Assembly (NCBI GenBank): GCA_947488435.1
Contig: CANKZG010000004.1
Location: forward strand, 62,001 to 126,000
Direction: 5' to 3'
Origin: an uncultured Flavobacteriaceae bacterium
GTDB taxonomy: Bacteria > Bacteroidota > Bacteroidia > Flavobacteriales > Flavobacteriaceae
Length of the DNA stretch: 64,000 nucleotides
A program made the translations under genes and the position numbers. The notes under the pieces are model-generated. The model was not told the origin of the DNA. It saw only the letters and a program-made list of their open reading frames with translations, and made no database searches. Below are positions 1-8,187 of the stretch, in pieces; position 1 is the first letter of the stretch; each line of letters begins with the position of its first letter.

Positions 1-181
1 TCAATTCAAATTCTCCTTCTAAAACTTCCATTACTTGTTCATTCATATGCGAATGTTCAGGAACGGTAGCTCCCTGTTCGACATCCCAAAAAGCGATACT
101 CATTTGTTCCGTATGAATTAATTTGCCTTGATAACCAAGGAAAATCTCCTTTGTGGGTACTTCTGAAAGCTTAATATCCAT
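1..181 (-). CDS. Cupin-domain protein, N-terminal part only
   Basis: Only the first 60 codons are present; the gene runs off the left edge. It starts at the ATG at 181 (MDIKLSEVPTKEIF...). The visible part ends in a cupin motif 1: GATVPEHSHMNEQ followed by VLEGE, i.e. G-x5-H-x-H-x2-E-x7-G, the pattern that holds a metal with two His and one Glu. Small single-domain cupins of this kind are common in Bacteroidota and have many roles (sugar isomerases, dioxygenases, sensors), so no substrate can be named. It is divergent from mpl. Confidence 0.75.
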   Translation of the reverse strand, partial: MDIKLSEVPTKEIFLGYQGKLIHTEQMSIAFWDVEQGATVPEHSHMNEQVMEVLEGEFEL

Positions 182-229
182 AATGCGCTATATTCTTTAC
201 GAATATAAAAATAAGATAGTATTCTTTCA

Positions 230-259
230 GTTAAAAATAGAAGACAGAATATTTTTAAC
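230..259. repeat. Perfect 10-bp inverted repeat between cupin gene and mpl
   Basis: GTTAAAAATA at 230-239 is repeated in inverted form at 250-259 with a 10-base spacer. It lies in the divergent intergenic region, about 50 bp from the cupin start and 100 bp from mpl. It could be a regulator site or an RNA hairpin; the sequence does not decide. A possible -7 element for mpl (TATCTTTA, 332-339) follows. Confidence 0.4.
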
Positions 260-360
260 GCTAAAAAAAATGGATACAAAAGATATTCGTTCTTTTAGAA
301 TACGGTGCTTTTTAGTAGCACTTGCAATTCCTATCTTTAGACCTTTAAAAATTCTAAGAG

Positions 361-1707
361 ATGCGTATTCATTTTATTGCAATAGGTGGTAGTGCAATGC
401 ACAATTTAGCCTTAGCACTTCATCATAAAGGTTATCAGATAAGTGGAAGTGATGATGTTATTTTTGAACCTTCTAAAAGTAGATTAGCTGATAAAGGTTT
501 ATTACCAGAAAGTTTTGGTTGGTTTCCAGAAAAAATTGACCATAAAATTGATGCTGTTATTTTGGGGATGCACGCTAAACCCGATAATGTTGAACTGCAA
601 AGAGCACAAAAGCTAGGATTAAAAATTTATTCGTATCCCGAGTTTTTATATGAACAGTCTAAGTATAAAACTAGGGTTGTTATTGGTGGAAGTCATGGAA
701 AAACTACGATTACCTCAATGATATTACATGTGTTGAACTATTATAACAAGGAAGTAGATTATATGGTAGGTGCTCAGTTAGATGGATTTGACAGAATGGT
801 ACATCTTACAGAAACTAATGATTTTATTGTTTTAGAAGGAGATGAGTATTTGTCTTCCCCTATAGATCGCAGACCGAAGTTTCACTTGTATCAACCCAAC
901 ATAGCCTTGCTAAGTGGCATCGCTTGGGATCACATTAATGTATTTCCAACTTTTGAGAATTATAAAGAGCAATTCAGCATTTTTGTAGAAAGCATCGTCC
1001 AAGGTGGCAGTATAACGTATAACGAGGAAGATAGCGTTTTAAGGGATGTTGTAGATAGTTCAGAACGTACCATCCGAAAATTCCCGTATCAAACCCCGAC
1101 ATTTAAGGTGGTAAATGGAGAAACGCTGATCAATACCCCAGATGGGGAAATGCCACTTGAAATTTTTGGGAGTCATAATCTTAATAACTTGGCGGGAGCA
1201 AAGTGGATTTGTCAACATATGGGAATTGATGAATTGGATTTTTATGAGGCTATTGCTAGCTTTAAAGGTGCTGCTAAACGGTTAGAAAAAATAGCAGAAA
1301 ATGAAAAAACCGTCGTGTTTAAAGATTATGCACATTCTCCTAGTAAGGTGGCTGCTACCACTAAGGCGGTAAAAGAACAATATCCTGATAGGAAATTGAT
1401 GGCTTGTCTGGAACTGCACACTTACAGCAGTCTTAACGCCGAATTTTTGAAAGAATATAAAAAAACACTCGAATACGCCGATATAGCAGTTGTATACTAT
1501 TCTCCAGATGCCGTTAAAATCAAACAGTTGGAAGAAGTAACAGAAATTCAAATTTCAGAAGCATTTGCAAAGGATAAACTTCAGGTATATACAAACGCAA
1601 TGAGCTTTAAAGACTTTCTTTTTAACCAGAATCTGGAAAATACTGTTTTACTACTCATGAGTTCTGGAAACTATGGAGGATTAGACTTTGATAGCATAAA
1701 GATTTAG
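361..1707 (+). CDS. mpl: UDP-N-acetylmuramate:tripeptide ligase (Mpl), murein peptide recycling
   Basis: Mur-ligase family enzyme of 448 residues. Mpl joins the recycled tripeptide L-Ala-gamma-D-Glu-meso-Dap to UDP-MurNAc in the cytoplasm, bypassing MurC/D/E. The N-terminal Rossmann-type domain begins IHFIAIGGSAMHNLA (residues 3-17); the ATP P-loop GGSHGKTT is at 109-116; an acidic DEY...PIDRRPKF segment and a KDYAHSPSK motif near residue 320 are typical of the central and C-terminal domains. The sequence GGSAMHNLA rather than the GIGGxGM of MurC argues for Mpl; MurC is the alternative. The start at ATG 361 gives the exact family N-terminus. A weak hairpin and a small membrane-protein gene follow. 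Confidence 0.88.
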   Translation: MRIHFIAIGGSAMHNLALALHHKGYQISGSDDVIFEPSKSRLADKGLLPESFGWFPEKIDHKIDAVILGMHAKPDNVELQRAQKLGLKIYSYPEFLYEQSKYKTRVVIGGSHGKTTITSMILHVLNYYNKEVDYMVGAQLDGFDRMVHLTETNDFIVLEGDEYLSSPIDRRPKFHLYQPNIALLSGIAWDHINVFPTFENYKEQFSIFVESIVQGGSITYNEEDSVLRDVVDSSERTIRKFPYQTPTFKVVNGETLINTPDGEMPLEIFGSHNLNNLAGAKWICQHMGIDELDFYEAIASFKGAAKRLEKIAENEKTVVFKDYAHSPSKVAATTKAVKEQYPDRKLMACLELHTYSSLNAEFLKEYKKTLEYADIAVVYYSPDAVKIKQLEEVTEIQISEAFAKDKLQVYTNAMSFKDFLFNQNLENTVLLLMSSGNYGGLDFDSIKI

Positions 1708-1739
1708 GTATCTGTAAAAATGTCAGCTACAATACAGTT

Positions 1740-1759
1740 GGAATACTCTTTGGTATTCC
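1740..1759 (+). terminator. Weak terminator-like hairpin after mpl
   Basis: GGAATAC (1740-1746) pairs perfectly with GTATTCC (1753-1759) across a 6-base loop. There is no T-run after it, so it may be a weak terminator or an RNA-stability hairpin between mpl and the next small gene. Confidence 0.35.
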
Positions 1760-1765
1760 ATAAGT

Positions 1766-1960
1766 ATGTGCATAAAATCTTTTAAAACCGCATTAATTTG
1801 CATCAGTGTTTTCTTTAGAAGAAAGCTCTCGATTGTTCTTATCGCTTTTATGCTAGGTATATCAAACGTTATTTTGGAAGAAACCAGAACTGTTCATGAT
1901 ACCAAAAAGGAAGTAGTTCTTAAAGAAGATCAAGACAAAGGGTTGAAGGACCAATCTTAG
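1766..1960 (+). CDS. Small predicted membrane protein, 64 residues
   Basis: The product has one hydrophobic segment (about residues 17-36, LSIVLIAFMLGISNVIL) followed by a charged tail rich in Lys, Glu and Asp (VHDTKKEVVLKEDQDKG). It follows mpl by 58 bases on the same strand and ends ten bases before a convergent gene. Small proteins with a hydrophobic LGISN-type segment and a charged tail are, from memory, frequent in Flavobacteriaceae, which supports a real gene, but no function is known to me. The start could also be an internal Met (residue 29). Confidence 0.5.
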   Translation: MCIKSFKTALICISVFFRRKLSIVLIAFMLGISNVILEETRTVHDTKKEVVLKEDQDKGLKDQS

Positions 1961-1969
1961 CATACTTTT

Positions 1970-2413
1970 TTAAACTCCAAACTGTCTCAAATGATGATCC
2001 AAATGCTTGTATTCTAATTTCCCCCATTGCTCGGGAGTAAAAGTTCCAAACATGGGATGTGGATTCCAACTTTTTCGATCTTTCAGTTCATAAAGCTCTT
2101 TAATCATCTTCACCAAATTTTCACGTTCGTGATTAAAATTTTTGTCTTCCTTTGTTTTCGCAATAGGAACAGTAGGTAAATTTTTTCGCCATGGGGTATC
2201 ATTATAAAGTGATTTTTTAAAGAACCATCGAATTAACGGATTTCCTTTTTTAGTTGTTGCCTTATTTTTAATAGCTAAATTTAAAGGCATTTGACAATGC
2301 CATACCATTTGACCTACAGTCATTTTACCCCATTGGCGCTCAGATTGTTCGTTTAACTGTTCAACTCTAGTTAAAATTTCCTCGTATGCAGTTTTTTCGA
2401 AAATGGATCTCAT
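1970..2413 (-). CDS. DUF1569 (DinB-like) family protein
   Basis: A 147-residue protein with the pattern of DUF1569: an N-terminal helix (YEEILTRVEQLNEQSERQWGKMTVGQMVWHCQMPL) and a C-terminal EQWGKLEYKHLDHHLRQFGV. The His residues in MVWHC and LDHHLRQF sit where DinB-fold proteins bind a divalent metal. DinB-like proteins are four-helix bundles, often thiol-dependent transferases, but members of this subfamily have no assigned reaction. Monocistronic by appearance, convergent with the small membrane protein and divergent from radC. Confidence 0.75.
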   Translation of the reverse strand: MRSIFEKTAYEEILTRVEQLNEQSERQWGKMTVGQMVWHCQMPLNLAIKNKATTKKGNPLIRWFFKKSLYNDTPWRKNLPTVPIAKTKEDKNFNHERENLVKMIKELYELKDRKSWNPHPMFGTFTPEQWGKLEYKHLDHHLRQFGV

Positions 2414-2478
2414 AAAAATGGCAACTTAAATTCTTAAGGAAATTTACGATAATTTTTTTAGTTCACTATCTTTAACCT

Positions 2479-3177
2479 ATGCTTAAAACTACAGAATCCT
2501 TTTCGATAAAAGATTGGTCGGATGATGATAAACCTCGAGAAAAATTAGCGCAAAAAGGAAAGTCGGTTTTGTCTGATGCCGAACTGGTAGCTATTCTTAT
2601 TAGATCTGGGAGCAAAAAAGAAAGTGCAGTTGAATTATCAAAAAAAATACTTGCCGCGGTAGATTATGATTTGAACAAGCTTGGGCGGTTATCTTTAAAG
2701 CAATTAATTCAATTTAAGGGTATAGGAAATGCAAAGGCCATAGCAATAATTGCGGCTTTGGAACTTGGAAAACGCCGGAGAGAAGAAACTCCACAAAAAC
2801 AGTTCAAAATATCTGATAGTAAAAGTGCATTCCAATTGTTACAACCAATTATAGGAGAGCTTCCTCATGAAGAGTTTTGGATTATTTATTTAAACAATGC
2901 AAATACCGTACTACATACCGTGCAATTGAGTAAAGGTGGCATTACCGGAACATTAGTTGATGTGCGTTTAGCGATGAAATATGCCCTAGAATTAGGCGCC
3001 GTTGCTATTATTTTGGCACACAATCACCCATCAGGAATACTAAAACCAAGCAAGGCAGATCGACAAATTACAGCAAAATTGCAAAGAGCTGCACAAACGC
3101 TCGATATCCAAGTTTTGGATCATATCATAATTACTAGTGAAGATTATTTTAGTTTTGCAGATCATAAAGTGTTTTAA
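2479..3177 (+). CDS. radC: RadC/JAB-domain protein
   Basis: A 232-residue RadC. The N-terminal part carries a helix-hairpin-helix-like segment (FKGIGNAKA, residues 79-87); the C-terminal MPN/JAB domain has the JAMM metal site H181-x-H183 in HNHPSG and D194 in SKAD, with the usual upstream acidic residues near 131. The family was named for a supposed DNA-repair role that is no longer supported in E. coli; the domain resembles metal-dependent proteases or nucleases, and the true function is open. The next gene starts 33 bases downstream on the same strand, so the two are probably cotranscribed. Confidence 0.9.
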   Translation: MLKTTESFSIKDWSDDDKPREKLAQKGKSVLSDAELVAILIRSGSKKESAVELSKKILAAVDYDLNKLGRLSLKQLIQFKGIGNAKAIAIIAALELGKRRREETPQKQFKISDSKSAFQLLQPIIGELPHEEFWIIYLNNANTVLHTVQLSKGGITGTLVDVRLAMKYALELGAVAIILAHNHPSGILKPSKADRQITAKLQRAAQTLDIQVLDHIIITSEDYFSFADHKVF

Positions 3178-3209
3178 ATTTAAATAATGCAATTTATAGT
3201 GAAGTTTTA

Positions 3210-4505
3210 ATGTTATTAATTTATACCCATAAAATCACGGCACGCTTTAGCTATACAGCAAAGCAAATTTTCACTAGAATTTTAGGGATTGAAGTGGGGT
3301 ATACTACAAAAATTGAGGATTTTATAAAACATAAAGGCCCTAAGATAACATATACGAAGCAGCCCTTACAAAACGAATTTTTTATCCGAAGTAATGATTT
3401 GCTTTTTGAACAAGGAATTAATGATATTCTATTGCACGTGGGAGATTGGGGAGGAATACCTTGTTTTTTTGGAGCAGGTGAGCGCAGTAATATTCCCTTT
3501 GATATTTTTTCGGCAACATTTTATATGTTAAGTAGGTATGAAGAATACTTGCCCCATATTAAAGATATGCACGGTCGATTTCCTCCTACTGAGAGTATAG
3601 CTTATAAACACGGTTTTTTGGAATTGCCAGTGGTAGATTTATGGGCGTATAAGTTATTAGAGAAATTGCAAGAACGTTTTCCTGATATAAAGCACAAAAA
3701 GAAACGTTATAGATATACATCCATCGTAGATGTAACTACGTCGCATTGTTTTACACATAGGGGATTAGTTCGCAGTTTTGCAGGGTTAATTCTCGATTTG
3801 GGTTCTTTTAGGTTGAGGCGATTGGCACAGCGTTTTTTAGTTCATATTAATGTGCGAAAAGACCCTTATGATAATTTTGGAGATCTTATTGAAATGCATA
3901 AAAATACGGGAGTTAGAAGTATGTTTTTCTTTCAATTTGCGTCCTATTCTACCTATGATAAAAACGTGTCTCCAAACAATAATAGGTTTAAATACTTAAT
4001 TAAATCAGTTGCGGATTATAGTGAGGTGTCGCTCTCTGCTTCTTACGGATCTTTTCGAAACACACACTTGCTTAAGCAAGAAAAAAAGAACCTATCTAAC
4101 GTAATCCATAAACCCATCAACTATTCTAGATTACGATACAATAGAGTGGATATTCCACATACCTATAGAAATTTGGTGGAGGCAGAATTTATTGACGATT
4201 TTACCATGGGTTATTCTACGGCTCTTGGTTTTAGGGCAGGAACTAGTATTCCTTTTTATTTCTATGATATTAACCTAGAAGTTCAACAACCGTTAAAAGT
4301 TCACCCTTTCGCAATTCAAGATTATGCCTTAAGGTCTTTAAAATCTAAAGAAGAAATTATAGCAAAAATCAAAGTGCTTTTTGAGTTAGTTAAAAGTGTG
4401 AACGGAGAGTTTATAACTATTTTTTCAAATGAATTGATTGGAGAAAAGCATAAAGTGAAGTGGAAAGATTTATACCATGATGTAATTAAAATGTGTAATG
4501 TATAA
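3210..4505 (+). CDS. Polysaccharide-deacetylase-like protein (DUF7033 type), degenerate active site
   Basis: A 431-residue protein that starts MLLIYTHKITARFSYTAKQI and ends in a region like the carbohydrate-deacetylase fold (YRNLVEAEFIDDFTMGYSTALGFRAG, then FYFYDINLEVQQPLKVHPF). This is the layout of a Bacteroidota family with an N-terminal DUF7033-like domain and a NodB-like C-terminal domain. The metal-site positions look degenerate: the first motif reads SIVDVTTSHCF, without the usual pair of aspartates, and the second reads SLSASYGS where active enzymes have His. It may therefore be a non-catalytic binding protein, or use another chemistry; homologues I recall are also degenerate. No signal peptide is visible. 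It overlaps the next gene by 8 bases, so translation is probably coupled. Confidence 0.65.
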   Translation: MLLIYTHKITARFSYTAKQIFTRILGIEVGYTTKIEDFIKHKGPKITYTKQPLQNEFFIRSNDLLFEQGINDILLHVGDWGGIPCFFGAGERSNIPFDIFSATFYMLSRYEEYLPHIKDMHGRFPPTESIAYKHGFLELPVVDLWAYKLLEKLQERFPDIKHKKKRYRYTSIVDVTTSHCFTHRGLVRSFAGLILDLGSFRLRRLAQRFLVHINVRKDPYDNFGDLIEMHKNTGVRSMFFFQFASYSTYDKNVSPNNNRFKYLIKSVADYSEVSLSASYGSFRNTHLLKQEKKNLSNVIHKPINYSRLRYNRVDIPHTYRNLVEAEFIDDFTMGYSTALGFRAGTSIPFYFYDINLEVQQPLKVHPFAIQDYALRSLKSKEEIIAKIKVLFELVKSVNGEFITIFSNELIGEKHKVKWKDLYHDVIKMCNV

Positions 4506-5187
4506 GGGACTAGTGACCGATATTTTTTTTGATTTGGATCATACCCTCTGGGATTTTGATAAAAATTCAGCCTTAACCTTTTCCTATATTCTAGATAAAC
4601 ACAAAATTACAATACCGCTATCGGATTTTTTACAGGTATATGTACCAAAAAATCTAGCTTTTTGGAAAATGTATCGCGAAGAACAAATTACCAAAGAAGA
4701 GCTTCGTTATCAACGGTTAAAACAAACCTTTGATGATCTGAGAATAACCATAAAAGATGAAACCATTCATAGCTTGGCAGATGCGTATATTGAATACCTG
4801 TCTTCATTCAATCATTTATTTCCAGGAACCTTGGAGATTCTTACCCATTTAAAACCTAATTACAACCTGCACATTATCACTAATGGATTCCAAGAAGTTC
4901 AAGAAAAGAAAATGATAAATTCAGGAATACGTCCTTTTTTTGATCAAATAATCGATTCGGAAACAGCAGGAGTTAAAAAGCCAAATCCAATTATTTTTAA
5001 TGTAGCTCTTAAACGTGCGCAAACGACGCCGAAAAAATCTGTCATGATTGGAGATAGCTTAGAAGCAGATATTCAAGGAGCAAGAGCATTGGGTTTTTAT
5101 ACCTTACATTTTAATTCGCATAATGAATCTTCACACAATTATGGTCCAATGATCAATCATTTGAATGAAATAAAATCCTTTTTATAG
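4498..5187 (+). CDS. YjjG-family HAD phosphatase (noncanonical pyrimidine nucleotidase)
   Basis: A 229-residue haloacid-dehalogenase protein. Motif I is FFDLDHTLWDFDKNS with nucleophile D12 and acid D14; motif II is HIITNGFQ; motif III is GVKKPNPIIF; motif IV is VMIGDSLEADIQGA. The LWDFDKNS signature and length match YjjG-type 5'-nucleotidases, which dephosphorylate noncanonical pyrimidine nucleotides and so help to clean the nucleotide pool. A general phosphoglycolate-phosphatase-like role cannot be excluded. It overlaps the upstream gene by 8 bases and closes the radC operon. Confidence 0.8.
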   Translation: MYKGLVTDIFFDLDHTLWDFDKNSALTFSYILDKHKITIPLSDFLQVYVPKNLAFWKMYREEQITKEELRYQRLKQTFDDLRITIKDETIHSLADAYIEYLSSFNHLFPGTLEILTHLKPNYNLHIITNGFQEVQEKKMINSGIRPFFDQIIDSETAGVKKPNPIIFNVALKRAQTTPKKSVMIGDSLEADIQGARALGFYTLHFNSHNESSHNYGPMINHLNEIKSFL

Positions 5188-5247
5188 AGTTATATATAGT
5201 AGGTATTTACTTTGTTTTTCTTTTTAGAAAATTAATACTATCATCAA

Positions 5248-5799
5248 ATGCAAAAAATCATAAAACTTCTGAGCTTTGTTATGCTCTTGCCAATCTTTTT
5301 TGTGGGTTGCGCAGATGAACAGGATTTTGATCAAATAAATGACCTTGAAGTTATTCCTACCGTTGAAGCTAGCTTATTTTTTTTAGAGACCCCAGAGCAA
5401 CTTATAAACCTCGTGACAGGGGTTAATTTTTATTCGCAAACTTTTACATTCACTGCATTTGAAGAACAGTTTTTTGCCGATAATGTATTGGAGGGAGTAA
5501 TTACTTATGAGCTTGAAAATACCACTAGTAAACCTCTAGTGATTCAGGTTGATTTTTTGGATGCTGGGGATAATATTTTAGATACTGAGAATTTTTCTTT
5601 GGTTCCGGCGCCAACCGCGGTGTTAACGCGAGAGGTGACATATGGAGATGGAGGACGAAGTATTGACGTGATAAAAATGACCACCAATATAAGAATATCG
5701 GCTACGAATCTCGGGGATAATTCGAGTGTTTCTAGCCTTCCAAGTCCAAAAGTTGTATTGCGCTCAAGTGGCAGATTTAAGGTTCAATTGGTAGAATGA
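5248..5799 (+). CDS. Predicted lipoprotein of an envelope operon
   Basis: A 183-residue protein with a lipoprotein signal: charged start, hydrophobic core LLSFVMLLPIFFV and lipobox VGC (Cys 21) followed by ADEQD, the acidic run often linked to surface export in Bacteroidota. The remainder looks all-beta (ITYELENTTSKPLVIQVDFLDAGDNIL). It overlaps the next gene by 4 bases (ATGA), so it is translationally coupled to a DUF5723 outer-membrane barrel and probably works with it. A TTACTTTG sequence upstream could be its -7 promoter element. No function is known to me. Confidence 0.75.
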   Translation: MQKIIKLLSFVMLLPIFFVGCADEQDFDQINDLEVIPTVEASLFFLETPEQLINLVTGVNFYSQTFTFTAFEEQFFADNVLEGVITYELENTTSKPLVIQVDFLDAGDNILDTENFSLVPAPTAVLTREVTYGDGGRSIDVIKMTTNIRISATNLGDNSSVSSLPSPKVVLRSSGRFKVQLVE

Positions 5800-7226
5800 T
5801 CGACCCCAAAAAATTTATAATCTTTCTTTTACTAGGTTCTTTTTTTGTGCACGCACAGAATAAGCAATTACTGTATGATTTTCTGGAAATTCCACAATCG
5901 TTACTACTGAACCCTGGTATGAAGACCAAGCATAAATGGCATGTGGGAGTTCCAGTGTTTTCAGGCATTTATGCTAATGCTGGAAGCAGTGGTATTAGTG
6001 TGAATGATATTTTTGCCAATGATGGCATTGATATTAATACAAAGATTCGAGAAAGAGCGGTATTTGGACTGAGCAGGCGAGATTTCTTTACAGGATCGTT
6101 TCAAATAGATGTTTTTAATGGAGGTTTTAGAAACCCAAACAAACCACAAGATTTTTACTCGATTGGAGCATATTTAGAATGGGACTTTATCTTATACTGG
6201 CCAGAGGATTTAGCAATTTTAGCTTTAGATGGAAATGCCAATCAACTTGGACGTAGGTTTAATATTGGAGATTTAAAAACAAGAGGAGAACTCGTTAGCG
6301 TATCTCATATTGGAATTAATAAAGTAATAAGTAAAGAGCTTACAATCGGAGTTAGAGGAAAACTATATTCAAGTATTTTGGATTTTAATTCCTCTAGGAA
6401 TTCTGGTTCTTTCGTAACCAACCCTGGACAGAATAATATACTCTCTAGTACCTTAGATGCTGATATAGAATTAAGAACTTCAGGGATTCAATCGATAAAC
6501 GACGATAATACCGACCTTAGTGACTTGCTCATTAAGAGAGCCATTTTTGGAGGTAACCTGGGCTTAGGCTTGGATGTAGGGTTTACTTATAATTTAAACA
6601 AGCAAACCTCTATTTCTGGAAGTATACTGGATATCGGATTTATTTATCATACCAAAGATGTTCAAACTTTTACCCTAAATGGAGCAGCTACTACGGAAGG
6701 TGTAGAAATTGTGCTCCCTGGAGATTTGGTAAATACCAGTGGTGATTTCTTTCAAGAGATAGTTGATGAAATTGAAGAACTCATCCCTTTTGAAGAAAAT
6801 GACGATAATTATATTTCCTTCAGACCAACAAAAGCTTATGGAGCTATTCGTTACGATTTTGGAGAACCTTCACAAAATCAAGAAGATTGTAACTGCGATT
6901 ATCGTGTGAAAGACAATGAAATTTATGAAGGATATTTAAATAGTGTTGGGGGACAGGTGTATCTAATAAATAGGCCTCGAGGTCCGCAAGCAGCGATAAC
7001 AGCATTTTACCAAAGGAGGTTGGGCAAATTTTTAAATGTTAGAACCTCATACACTATAGATTCATTTTCATTCACTAATATTGGGTTAGGATTAAACCTA
7101 AGGGCTGGTCCGGTAAACTTCTATATTCTTGGAGATAATCTATTGTCTTATCGTAATATTCCAGACAGTCGCTATGCTTCTTTTCAATTAGGATTAAATA
7201 TTATATCTTGGGGGAATAATAGATAG
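5796..7226 (+). CDS. DUF5723-family outer-membrane beta-barrel protein
   Basis: A 476-residue protein with a signal peptide (IIFLLLGSFFVHAQ) and the family's N-terminal pattern (LEIPQSLLLNPGMKTKHKWHVGVPVFSGIYANAGSSGI). The body is a series of amphipathic beta segments ending YASFQLGLNIISW, as expected of a barrel. DUF5723 proteins are widespread in Bacteroidota with no settled role. It starts within the stop codon of the upstream lipoprotein and is followed after 10 bases by a secreted repeat protein, so the three look like one complex or pathway at the outer membrane. Confidence 0.75.
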   Translation: MIDPKKFIIFLLLGSFFVHAQNKQLLYDFLEIPQSLLLNPGMKTKHKWHVGVPVFSGIYANAGSSGISVNDIFANDGIDINTKIRERAVFGLSRRDFFTGSFQIDVFNGGFRNPNKPQDFYSIGAYLEWDFILYWPEDLAILALDGNANQLGRRFNIGDLKTRGELVSVSHIGINKVISKELTIGVRGKLYSSILDFNSSRNSGSFVTNPGQNNILSSTLDADIELRTSGIQSINDDNTDLSDLLIKRAIFGGNLGLGLDVGFTYNLNKQTSISGSILDIGFIYHTKDVQTFTLNGAATTEGVEIVLPGDLVNTSGDFFQEIVDEIEELIPFEENDDNYISFRPTKAYGAIRYDFGEPSQNQEDCNCDYRVKDNEIYEGYLNSVGGQVYLINRPRGPQAAITAFYQRRLGKFLNVRTSYTIDSFSFTNIGLGLNLRAGPVNFYILGDNLLSYRNIPDSRYASFQLGLNIISWGNNR

Positions 7227-7236
7227 TTCCAAGATA

Positions 7237-8187
7237 ATGAAGAAATTAACGTTAATAGTCTTTTTGAGCATGGGTTTCCTGACTACATTACATGCTCAGT
7301 TTGAACCTTATAAATACATAATTGTCCCTACTCAGTTTGAAGATTTTACTAAGGAAAATCAACATCAAACAAGTACATTATTAAAACATTTATTGACACA
7401 ACGAGAGTTTAATGTAGTCTATGAGAATAACCTTCCTGAAGAATTAAGGAAAAATAGATGTTTAGGGCTAAAAGCAGAATTAAATAACGATTCCTCCTTG
7501 TTCACCATCAAGGTTAATGTAGTAATGACAGATTGCAATGATCAGGTAGTTTTTGCAACGGAACAGGGGAGGAGCAAACTTAAAGAGTTTAAACCTGGTT
7601 ATGCGGAAGCGATGCGTAGATCTTTGCGATCGTTGGATGGGATATCACATAATTATAGTCCAAAGAAAGCTGAGCAAATGGAAACTGAGGAAATGGTTGA
7701 AGTGGAAACCAAAACAAGCAATACTACTAAAGATGTTTCCGAAGCTACGATAGCAGAAACAAAAACTGCAAAAAAGGTAGTTGAGGAGAAAATAGAAGAA
7801 ACGCCAATGATGGAGACATCAATGAAAGAGAAAGAAGTGGTTGAGAAAAAAATGAAGGAGACTGCAACGATGGAGGTATCGGAGAAAGAAAAGGAAATAG
7901 TTGAGGAAAAAAAGGAAGAAACTTCGATGATGGAGACATCAGTGAAAGAAGAAATAGTTGCTGAAAAAGGTCTTTTATTATATGCACAAGAAATCCCAAA
8001 TGGATTTCAGTTAGTAGATAGTACTCCTAAAATTGTATTGCGAATTTTTAAAACTTCTGTAGCAGATCATTTTATAGCAACAAGTGATGATAAAAGTGGC
8101 GTTGTTTATAAAAAAGGAGCTATTTGGATTTACGAGTTTTATGAAAATGGAGAACAGGTAAAGCAGCAACTAACGATTAAATTTTAG
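7237..8187 (+). CDS. Secreted protein with Glu/Lys repeat linker
   Basis: A 316-residue protein with a signal peptide ending LHAQF (about residue 20). Residues 22-135 form a globular domain (YKYIIVPTQFEDF, TLLKHLLTQREFNVVYE, CLGLKAEL, IKVNVVMTDCNDQVVF) reminiscent of flavobacterial proteins that precede a prolipoprotein or barrel gene. Residues 181-240 are three copies of a 20-residue unit of the type VVEEKxEETxMMETSxKEKE. The last 65 residues are again beta-rich (GFQLVDSTPKIVLRIFKTS). The repeat is probably a flexible or coiled spacer, perhaps across the peptidoglycan. It is the last gene of the operon, and its stop overlaps that of rarA by 4 bases. Confidence 0.7.
   Translation: MKKLTLIVFLSMGFLTTLHAQFEPYKYIIVPTQFEDFTKENQHQTSTLLKHLLTQREFNVVYENNLPEELRKNRCLGLKAELNNDSSLFTIKVNVVMTDCNDQVVFATEQGRSKLKEFKPGYAEAMRRSLRSLDGISHNYSPKKAEQMETEEMVEVETKTSNTTKDVSEATIAETKTAKKVVEEKIEETPMMETSMKEKEVVEKKMKETATMEVSEKEKEIVEEKKEETSMMETSVKEEIVAEKGLLLYAQEIPNGFQLVDSTPKIVLRIFKTSVADHFIATSDDKSGVVYKKGAIWIYEFYENGEQVKQQLTIKF
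7777..7956 (+). repeat. Three tandem 60-bp coding repeats
   Basis: Three in-frame units of 60 bases encode residues 181-200, 201-220 and 221-240 of the secreted protein. Each unit contains a variant of GATGGAGACATCA followed by AAAGA(A/G)(A)AAGAA. The copies are imperfect, so they have diverged, but such arrays are prone to change copy number by slippage. Confidence 0.75.

Noticed and set aside
153-392. 79-residue frame on the plus strand overlapping the mpl start
   Set aside because: It overlaps mpl in another frame and the divergent promoter region, has no domain or signal, and looks like chance.
7745-7999. 84-residue minus-strand frame opposite the Glu/Lys repeat
   Set aside because: It is the antisense of a low-complexity repeat (rich in Leu, Ser and Phe only for that reason) and fully inside a supported gene.
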